Part shown: piece after piece, positions 56,773 through 64,000 of the stretch
How positions within the stretch are numbered: position 1 is the stretch's first letter
Layout: every line of letters begins with the position of its first letter
From: Pocillopora verrucosa
Lineage: Eukaryota; Cnidaria; Anthozoa; Scleractinia; Pocilloporidae
Reading direction: 5' to 3'
Length of the DNA stretch: 64,000 nt
Assembly (NCBI RefSeq): GCF_036669915.1
Contig: NC_089323.1
Span: 11,576,828 to 11,640,827, forward strand
Position numbers and translations under genes: made by a program
The notes under the pieces: model-generated
The model's database searches: none
What the model saw: only the letters and a program-made list of their open reading frames with translations
What the model was told of the DNA's origin: nothing

Positions 56773-57429
56773 ATACCAAGATATTCATGTTCAACTTTGT
56801 AGTTAACAAAGCCTTACAGGTTTTTACGTACTCAGCTAGAAATGAAAACAGTGGGAGGAGCAGAATTTTGCAAGCTTTTGCACCATCAAAACATTTTCTG
56901 TTTTTGTCACGTCATTAATTCCCTTCAGTCGCTTTCTGCCTAACAACAAGGTATTCGTTATCTAATTTTCCCTTTCGATTAGAAACAAAGCAAGCCTATT
57001 GGACTTGCTGATCCTCATTTTTTCAGTTGAAAAGGAGGATCAGCATTTGGATAGAGAATTTCAAATACCTTTTAAAGACGCTCGCTTGGAAGGTCCTCGC
57101 GTAACAAAAACTACGATTTGTTTTTGGTGGAGATCTTGGTTGTGCCATGCATTTAAAACGTTCAATAAATTGAAAAAATTATTTTGGTACTTCATTCCTG
57201 CTGTCTATCCTTGAACGTCACAGAATATGGCGGAAGTGTGTTAGTAAACATTAGTGTGCGACACAACTACCTATTTGAGTAATGAATTTAATTTAGGAAT
57301 GACTTTTCATTGCGAGTCAAACGCAAACATCTCTAAGTTTTATCCTTTTGTAATCAATGATAAAATCTGTAGTTAAGCAAAAAAATTATTTGCAACCAAA
57401 GGAAATAATAATGTGTTACATTATATTCG
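56773..57429. other. Noncoding part of block B, unit 2
   Basis: Matches 22770-23445 and 2470-3000. No gene seen. Confidence 0.5.
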
Positions 57430-57640
57430 GAACGAAAAGCGCTCGTTGATACCGTGGGGATTAGGAGTGCTGAGTTAAAAGATAAAATTTTGTTCTAGAG
57501 TTTTGCGGCTTTCCGAACTGCCTAGATGTAGGGAAAGACTGCAAGCTGTCATATGCTGCTTAGAGTGATTAGAGAGTTTAAAGTGTCTAGCAACTGGTTT
57601 GGATGCGTCCTTGTCACTTTCGTACGCAATATCGGCATTT
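57430..57640 (-). pseudogene. Penelope-like GIY-YIG scrap, unit 2 copy
   Basis: The minus strand reads DASKPVARHFKLSNHSKQH then LSLHLGSSESRKTLEQNFIF, the end of a Penelope GIY-YIG domain, with the correct frame kept through the place that is frameshifted at 3710-4126. Truncated at the upstream side. Confidence 0.65.
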
Positions 57641-58138
57641 TTCGAATATTTAAACAAATTTCATTTAAGTGTATAATTGACATTATGACTGCCTTTCAAA
57701 AAGGCATGAATGTCAAGCGCTTCATTTGAGCATGATCAAAAGAAATTGACACACTTTTTTTCGTCCATTAAAAAAAAAAACATCAAAAGCTCGTCTTTAC
57801 TGCTCTTGGATTTGCAACTTTTTTCTAATTGACACTTTCATATCACGTAGGAAACAAAATAATGAAGTGATATCGAACAACGTCCAATTTGTTTCTACAC
57901 CATACGTGCATGCATATATTATGAGTTGTTATATTCATAATAAGTGCTTTCCCATGAAAAATATGGTTACACTTTCTGTCTATTCTTTTTGTTCAACTGG
58001 AAATGAAATCTTCTAATAAAAGCTCGTACACCGATATAACAGTCATTTTAACCGATAAACGTTGTCTTAATGCAACCGTAAATTTTTAAGTCAGCCTCGA
58101 AACAATTAATAAAATGTTTGCTCGAGGAAGAGTTAACT
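57641..58138. other. 3' flank of the 58139-59030 GPCR pseudogene
   Basis: Matches 23631-24163. No gene seen. Confidence 0.45.
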
Positions 58139-59030
58139 TCATGGACAGCGAAGTGCTTGTCTGATTTTCTACTTTGCTGCTTGTCTCACTTCAAAAATCT
58201 TCTAGCGGTAAAGGAACGGATTTAACGTCAAGTTAAAGAAAAGTAAAGTAAGGGATTGCTATTTCTCTTGTGACGACTATAGGCGACGAAAATGTCTTCG
58301 GGGCCACCACAATCAATATATTAAATGGTAGATAACAAACAGCTAATGCTAACTGCACCCACAGTGCACGGTACACCGCCTTTCTGTATCGCGAAATTTC
58401 CAGTAGATTTGGATGACTCGACCGTAGATCTATCAGATCTTGTATGTACTAAAGCGTTATGATGACGGAGTGAGCAGAAAATCTTTGTGTAAGGTACGAC
58501 TGAGATCATCATAGAAGACGGAAAACCTATATATCCAAACCAAAGGGTTATAAGGTAATCTGAAATATAGCATAAGACAGGGACTCCTGATAAAACCTAA
58601 CGCCAGCAAAAGAAATATTAGTGCACTTCAGAGTTACAATTTTTTTGTACCTCAGCCCCAGCAACAGCGCAAGTCTGTCCACGCTGATGGCCGTCATTGG
58701 CATCAAAAACACCGAACAAAATGCATAGCTGGTTAAGTAGCCTGCGTCGTTTGTCTATCGACAAAGATTCCAGTTTCTGTAAACTAAGGATATCCAATAA
58801 ATAACATAGAGAGCCTGGCTAACGAGACTAACCAAAAGATCAGTCGTTGTCAGACAACAGTACAACGGTTTGGACGGTGGATAAATGGAAGATTCTTTGC
58901 GAAGGGCATCAAGGATAAGAGAATTCCCGAGAGTTGCCGTGACGGAGAGGAAGATGTTTATTATTACGAGATGAATCGATTGCTGTTGCAATCCACCATC
59001 CAAAGAGGGCGAATATATCAGTTCTTAAAT
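58139..59030 (-). pseudogene. Class A GPCR pseudogene, near full length
   Basis: The minus strand covers the N-terminus (stop in place of the Gln of TYQEL, and no start Met), TM1 (SVTATLGNSLIL), TM2 (TTTDLLVSLVSQAL), a shifted TM3, TM4, TM5 (YIGFPSSMMISVVPYTKIF), IL3, TM6 (LALAVCYLPF) and a damaged TM7/tail ending CP-stop. Several frameshifts separate these parts. This is the complete version of the fragment at 24164-24455. Confidence 0.85.
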
Positions 59031-59060
59031 GGTAAAAAGTTCTTTATAGTACTCTAGCCT

Positions 59061-59200
59061 CCATTTGGCGCGAAAATTTACTTGTCTATCATCTGTTTCT
59101 CGAAGCTCACAGTTTTCACAGTTCGCTCTCGGAAACTGTTCGTATCTCGGAATAGTAATGTCGGCGGAAAGATCTATGTGGGTATTTTCGCGCCAAATGG
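59061..59200. repeat. Short MITE with 17-bp terminal inverted repeats
   Basis: CCATTTGGCGCGAAAAT at 59061-59077 and its exact reverse complement at 59184-59200. 140 bp, no coding capacity. A diverged relative lies at about 49173-49320. Open frames on both strands across it are a by-product of the inverted structure. Confidence 0.7.
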
Positions 59201-59498
59201 ACGCCATTGTTTATCTATTCATTTCCACTTCGCTGAATAGTTGTTAAATACTTGAGTTTAACTTTGTTGTTGACAAAGTTTCGTTTCCCGACCGACGAAA
59301 AAGTGCTAGTTCGAAGGGCCCAAGTGCTCTTTACTAATAAACTAATCAATATGAAAACTGTTCATTGCCAATGAAATACCGCTCATAAGACAAGGTTAGT
59401 GTTTGGATTCATATGTCCAACATTCCGGTGAACGTTCTTTGCTTGAAGTGGGAAGTCAGCTTTGAAAGAGTTAGTGCAAAAATAACTCAACGGGGATT
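59201..59498. other. Spacer between two GPCR pseudogenes
   Basis: A remnant of the common GPCR flank (compare 4690-4790). No gene seen. Confidence 0.4.
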
Positions 59499-60262
59499 TT
59501 AACTCCATAGACAGCAAAGTGCTTGTCTGATTGTCTCTTTTACTGCTTGTCCCACTTCACTTATCCTCCAACATTAAAGAAACAGATTCAAAAATGAGTT
59601 GAAGTAAAGTAAGGTTACTGCTTACCCTCCGGTGACGATTGACAGGATGAAAATGCTGTATACCGCCTTTCTGAGTCGCGAAATGTTCAGTGCATTTGTT
59701 TAGCTCGCCTGAAAATGATCTTGTACTTGTGCCTGACGGTAAATGAGGGCGAGAAAAATTTTTGTGTATGAGCCGATTGAGATCTCTAAACAAGATGTAA
59801 CACAGATGTATCCATTCCATAAGGTTATACGGTAATCTGAAATATAGCATAAGGCAGAGACACCTGGTAAAGCCCAAACGGCAGCTAAAATAATACTTGT
59901 AGACTCCGTAATTACAACTTGTTTGTATCTCAGCCCTAAGAACAGCGCCAGAAGCCTGTTAACACTTATAGCCGTCATACTCAACATCCGATGAGTAGCA
60001 TAGAGAGAGGCTGGGTAATGAGACCAACCGACAGATCAGATGAAGTTAGACAACGGCACGAGAGTTTGGACGGCGGATGAAGGGGACATTCTTTCTGAAG
60101 GGCCACAAGGATTAGAAATATAGTGAGGGAGAGAACCATGTTTAACAATACGAGATAAATGGATTGCTGTTGTAATCCGCCTGCAAAAGAAGGGGAACAT
60201 GCAAGTTCCTGATATGTTTTTATATGTATTTCACCTACTTTTAAATAAGTTGTGTTAATCAT
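59499..60262 (-). pseudogene. Class A GPCR pseudogene (block C)
   Basis: The N-terminus and TM1-TM2 are readable (MINTTYLKVGEIHIKTYQEL at the start), with a short deletion in TM1 that removes the GN. ECL1 and most of TM3 are deleted, as in 5996-6537. MLSMTAISVNRLLALFLGLR, TM4 and TM5 follow in another frame. IL3 runs into a deletion that removes TM6, and the tail ends LCCLWS then a stop at 59499-59501. Confidence 0.85.
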
Positions 60263-60998
60263 TCTTATGTATCTTTTTTTATTTAATTATTATTTTTTTG
60301 TAATATTACTCGTGATTGCAACGAGAAATATTCGTCTTAACAGCACCCGCCCAGGTACGACCACTAAAACCGTAATGTTTGAAAAACGATCTTATAAGGA
60401 CTTCCGGGGGAGATCACTCAATAGGCTGCGCGAGGAAACCGACTTTTAGAAAAAAAAATTCATTTCTTCTCTTGAACTTTTTCGTGCGCTGTAGGCGTGA
60501 ATTGGCAAAATGAGGCAAGCAGAAGACATTGTGATATCATCATTTCACATCTCTTGATTAATACTCCCTCTTTTAATACGTGGATAAACTTTTACCACTG
60601 CGATAGGTAATTAACCTTCCTTTTTTGAAGTTTACAGGAATCATTATCGAAGTCAGCAAGCTTAAAATGAAAAGTCCATGCCACAGGTGTTAATCGGTTT
60701 TGGAAAAATTGAATTTGTGACAATCTCCGAGTGACTAAAACTATACAATATTGGTCTTTAGTCGCAGATGCCGACATATCGTAAACTATTTCAATATTTA
60801 ATTTCAAAAGTCTGCCAGTCTTTCACTTTCCGTTTCGTGCCTGACTAGAAAGAGAAACGAGACGTGCTAGGAACAAGATAATACGCTATTAAAAACTTTT
60901 CTGCTTTTCTTTTAATTCCCTTCATGTGCCCCTGTTGTTTTAAGTCAAGATATTAAATAAGTAATTTTCCACATATATGATAAGAAACAAAAGATACC
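60263..60998. other. Noncoding spacer of block C, second copy
   Basis: Matches 6538-7236. No gene seen. Confidence 0.5.
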
Positions 60999-61255
60999 CT
61001 CAACATTTCTCGATACAGAGAGGCGGTGCACAGTGCACTATTGATGCAGCTTGTTTAAAGTGCTTTTTATGCACCAAGTGACATTCCTGAAATTTGAACA
61101 GCACAAAGAGAAAATTTTTTAACACATTAAGTCGTCATCGGATGAATAGCTTTAAATCGACGTTAAACCCATTTATTTAGTGCTGGAAGGTTTGTTTAGT
61201 GAGACAAGCAGTAAAGCAGACAATCAGATAAGCACTTTGTTGTCCATGGAGTTAG
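60999..61255 (+). pseudogene. 3' fragment of a class A GPCR pseudogene
   Basis: The plus strand reads NISRYREAVHSALLMQLV then a stop, a residual TM6, a TM7 end with NPFI-stop-CWKV, and a tail ending LCCPWS at a stop at 61253-61255. Paralogue of 7237-7480, which has lost this tail. Confidence 0.75.
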
Positions 61256-62312
61256 ATCTGCCTCGAGTCATCATTCTATTCATTATATCAAACCGGACTT
61301 TTAAAGTTACGGTTGCCACAAGAAGACGCTTGTCGGTTATATTATTAGAAAGTCATGAACATAAAAACTCGATAACATTTTGACTTGAAGAAATTAAAGA
61401 CTGAGTTGATTAGTAAAATTATCTTTAGAAAACTTTGTTTACTGCAATGGCATTTATTGCGAATAGAACAAGCAGTTATGTATGAATGTATGGCGTAGAA
61501 ACCATAATTTCGTTCGATGTTCCTTATTTTGCGTTCTTAGTAATATGAAGGCGTGGGATGAAATTGAACTTCAAAGAGTAGTGAAGGAGAGCTTTTAAAG
61601 TTATTTTTCTGCGGACGGTAAAATTGCTTTTGCTTCTGATCATGGGGGATAATTACAATTAATGTCTTGGAATAGGGGAAGAGGGCGTATGAAAGGAATA
61701 AACAACTTAACTAAATTCGACAGGGTTTGGTAGTGTGATATATCTTGCTCATGTTGCTGTTTCCGTTTCTAGCTTCAGTCAGGAGCGAAATGGAAAGTAA
61801 AGAGCTGGAAGGCTTTATTAATTCAAAGTTGAAATCCATTACTTTAGGAAATGTTGGCATCTGTGGCTAAACGCCAATATTGTATAGTTTTAATCACTCG
61901 GAGATTGTCACGAATTCAATTTTCTCCAAAACCCATCAATATCTCCGGTGCGGACTTTTTCTATTTAGCTTCTGATTCTCCTCATTCTCACACAAATGAT
62001 ACTTATTACCTATCCTAGTTATAAAAGCTTATATAGGTGAAAAGCGAGTATTTGTCGAGCTCTGAGATAGTGATATTATAGATTACAAATGCTTTTTGTC
62101 ATTTTACTAATTTCCGCCTGAGGCACACTCTAAAGTGAAAAAAATAAAATAAAATAAAATAAAATGAACTTAATGGTCGGTCTTATTTCTTGCATTGCGT
62201 ATTTAGTGATCGCAAAGGAAGTCTTCATAATATCGTTTCTAATAAAAGTAAGTTATAAAATATCGTATCTTTGCGGGTATTGCCAAGACGACATATCTCT
62301 CGTCGCAATCTC
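61256..62312. other. Upstream region of the plus-strand GPCR, second copy
   Basis: Matches 7481-8515. It differs by an AAAAT microsatellite (five units, 62141-62165) that is absent from the other copy. No gene seen. Confidence 0.5.
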
Positions 62313-62314
62313 AG
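62313..62314 (+). other. Candidate 3' splice site of a 5' UTR intron
   Basis: ATCTCTCGTCGCAATCTCAG followed by GTAACC, 30 bp before the ATG, as at 8516-8517. Confidence 0.4.
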
Positions 62315-62345
62315 GTAACCTTAAAAAAGAGAAATAGGAGACGAG

Positions 62346-63287
62346 ATGAGAATAATAGCTGCAAACAATTTAACAGGAGATGGAATACAGATGAAAACAC
62401 TCGAAGAACTAGTATGCTCTCCCACTTTAACAAGTGGATCACAACAACCATCAATTCATCTCGCAGTGCTAAATATATTTCTCTCCCTCACTGCAATTCT
62501 TGGGAATTCTCTAATCCTAGTTGCCCTTCGCAAAGAATCTTCGCTTCATCCGTCGTCGAAACTCTTGTACCGTAGTCTGGCGACTACCGATCTGTTGGTT
62601 GGTCTTGTTACCCATCCTCTCAGTGTTACGTATCGGATTTCCTCAATTTGCAAACAATGGAATCTTTGTCGATACGCAAGAAGTGCCTGCTACCTATCAA
62701 GCTATACGCTGTGTGGAGTATCTTTGACGACAATGACGACCATAAGCGTTGACAGGCTTCTTGCCCTGTTATTGGGGCTGAGATATAAACAAATTGTAAC
62801 TTTGAAGCGCACTTATATAATAGTAGCTGCCGTTTGGGTTGCGTCTAGTGTTGCTGCTATATGCTACATTTTAATTAAACGTATAGGCTTTTGGTTTTTA
62901 TATATAATTGTACCGTTATGTTTAGTCATCTCAATGGCCGCGTACACAAAGATTTTCTACACTCTCCGTAATAACAAGGCACGCGTACAACAACAGTCCA
63001 GCCAACCACATTCACTGAACCTTTTGCGATACAGAAAAGCAGTGTACAGTGCACTGTCCGTGCAGTTAGCTCTAGTTGTTTGTTATGCACCATATATTAT
63101 AGTTGAAAGTGTGACAGCTCATAGAAAAACATTATCATCCCATATAGTCCTAGTCAGGGGAATAGTAGCAACCTTACTTTATTTTAACTCTACCTTGAAT
63201 CCATTTCTTTACTGCTGGAAGATAAGCGAAGTGAGAAAAGCAGTAAAGCAGACAATTAGACAAGCACTTTGCTCTCCATGGAGTTAG
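62346..63287 (+). CDS. Class A (rhodopsin family) GPCR, intact, single coding exon
   Basis: A 313-residue receptor and paralogue of 8549-9484. Landmarks are the same: NNLT site 7-10, GN 53-54, Asp82 in LATTD, Cys108, DRL 136-138, Trp164, CYAP 246-249, NPFLY 285-289. The tail keeps the full LCSPWS ending. ECL2 (LIKRIGFWFLY) again has no cysteine; Cys102 in ECL1 and Cys115 in TM3 are extra cysteines not in the paralogue. Basic, glutamine-rich IL3 (KARVQQQSSQP). The frame is uninterrupted and the flanking acceptor is conserved. The downstream hexamer equivalent to the paralogue's polyadenylation signal is AATAAG. Ligand and coupling unknown. Confidence 0.93.
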   Translation: MRIIAANNLTGDGIQMKTLEELVCSPTLTSGSQQPSIHLAVLNIFLSLTAILGNSLILVALRKESSLHPSSKLLYRSLATTDLLVGLVTHPLSVTYRISSICKQWNLCRYARSACYLSSYTLCGVSLTTMTTISVDRLLALLLGLRYKQIVTLKRTYIIVAAVWVASSVAAICYILIKRIGFWFLYIIVPLCLVISMAAYTKIFYTLRNNKARVQQQSSQPHSLNLLRYRKAVYSALSVQLALVVCYAPYIIVESVTAHRKTLSSHIVLVRGIVATLLYFNSTLNPFLYCWKISEVRKAVKQTIRQALCSPWS

Positions 63288-63947
63288 ATCTTCGTCGAGT
63301 CATCATCTTATTTGTTGTATAATAGCGGACTCATATAGCTACGTATGCGTTATTGGAAAGTAACGACTAATAAACATAGTAACAACGTGCTCGTGCTGTT
63401 GTTAATATTCGTTATTTCCACGTGAACATAATAAGGGACAGAGAGTCAAAACATTAACGATGTCTTGAAAAGACTTTGTTTCATTGTAGGGCAGTAATGG
63501 CGAATGCAATAACTCAGTGCATTCACATGCACCACGGTGTGAAAACGAACAAGATAATAATACTTCCATTTCATTTTTCTTTCTTACCAATGTGAAAATG
63601 TGGGAAGAGCTTTTAAGGTTATTTGTTTATTGAAAGTAAATCACTTTTGCTTATGAGCATAGTGTAGTAATTATAAAGAGTATCCTTGCATAAAGGAGAG
63701 GTCGAATGAAGGGGAAAATAACATAACCAATAGCAGAAAAGAGTTTTATAGTGTTTTATCTTGCTCTTGTCAATTTTTCCGGTTTTTTGCCAATAACAAA
63801 CTTGAATGGCAATATTTTAAAATATGTTGACAACAGTGACCAAACGCTAATATTGTAAAGTTTTAAATACCCGGGGATTATCACGAAATCAATTTCTTGC
63901 AAAATTCATTAACATCCCTGGCGAAGACTTTTTCGTTTTAGATTGCT
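63288..63947. other. 3' flank of the GPCR, leading into the next block D
   Basis: Matches 9485-10105. No gene seen. Confidence 0.5.
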
Positions 63948-64000
63948 GGCGACTACTGATCCGTTGTTGGTTCCCCACTCCGTCTTGCTATTCCACCTCT
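63948..64000 (+). pseudogene. Start of another 5'-truncated GPCR pseudogene (block D), cut by the window end
   Basis: The last 53 bases match 10106-10158 and 30772-30824 (GGCGACTACTGATCCGTTGT), the TM2 start of the block D pseudogene. This shows that a third D block follows outside the window. Confidence 0.7.

Noticed and set aside
59025..59247. 60-codon frames on both strands
   Set aside because: Produced by the inverted-repeat MITE at 59061-59200.

Overview
The window looks like nuclear DNA from an anthozoan cnidarian, most likely a stony coral. It is AT-rich, has GT/AG introns, and carries AATAAA polyadenylation signals. It holds a lineage-type cluster of single-exon rhodopsin-class GPCR genes, a leucine-rich-repeat GPCR (LGR) with phase-2 72-nt LRR exons, Penelope-type and LTR retroelement remnants, and foldback MITEs. 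No bacterial operons, ribosome binding sites or CRISPR arrays are present. The taxonomic placement is inference.

The organising feature is a tandem array of large segmental duplications, called here unit 0, unit 1 and unit 2. The block order is B (minus-strand GPCR flank, decayed LTR element, tRNA-like sequence, Penelope scrap, GPCR pseudogene), C (two GPCR pseudogenes plus an intact plus-strand GPCR), D (GPCR pseudogene pair, LGR 5' exons) and E (GPCR flank). B is at about 1-5960, 18900-24455 and 52600-58437. C is at about 5970-10105 and 59730-63947. D is at about 10106-16494, 30772-41490 and from 63948 to the end. E is at about 16540-17920 and 49345-50410. Unit 1 lacks the LGR 7TM exon region (matching 41490-49345), and unit 2 has block C replaced by a 6.3-kb unique island (24456-30771).

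Four GPCR genes have full open frames: 8549-9484 (+), 17927-18877 (-), 51614-52567 (-) and 62346-63287 (+). They form two paralogous pairs, and each pair differs by about 10 percent at protein level by my hand count, as expected if both pairs were copied in the same event. At least a dozen other GPCR copies are broken by stops, frameshifts, internal deletions or truncation. This is a birth-and-death receptor cluster. One LGR gene (three exons, 40023-43532, 540 aa) appears intact but has only about three LRRs. Its first two exons are duplicated at 15063-15907 without any 7TM exon.

The unique island carries three in-phase exons (25768-26188, 27864-27976, 28943-29977) of an unrecognised protein family whose 3' part is not visible, plus a nested pair of pogo/Tigger-like MITEs. 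The rest of the window is noncoding duplicated flank and repeat debris. The GPCR genes presumably act as independent surface receptors. Their ligands cannot be read from the sequence.
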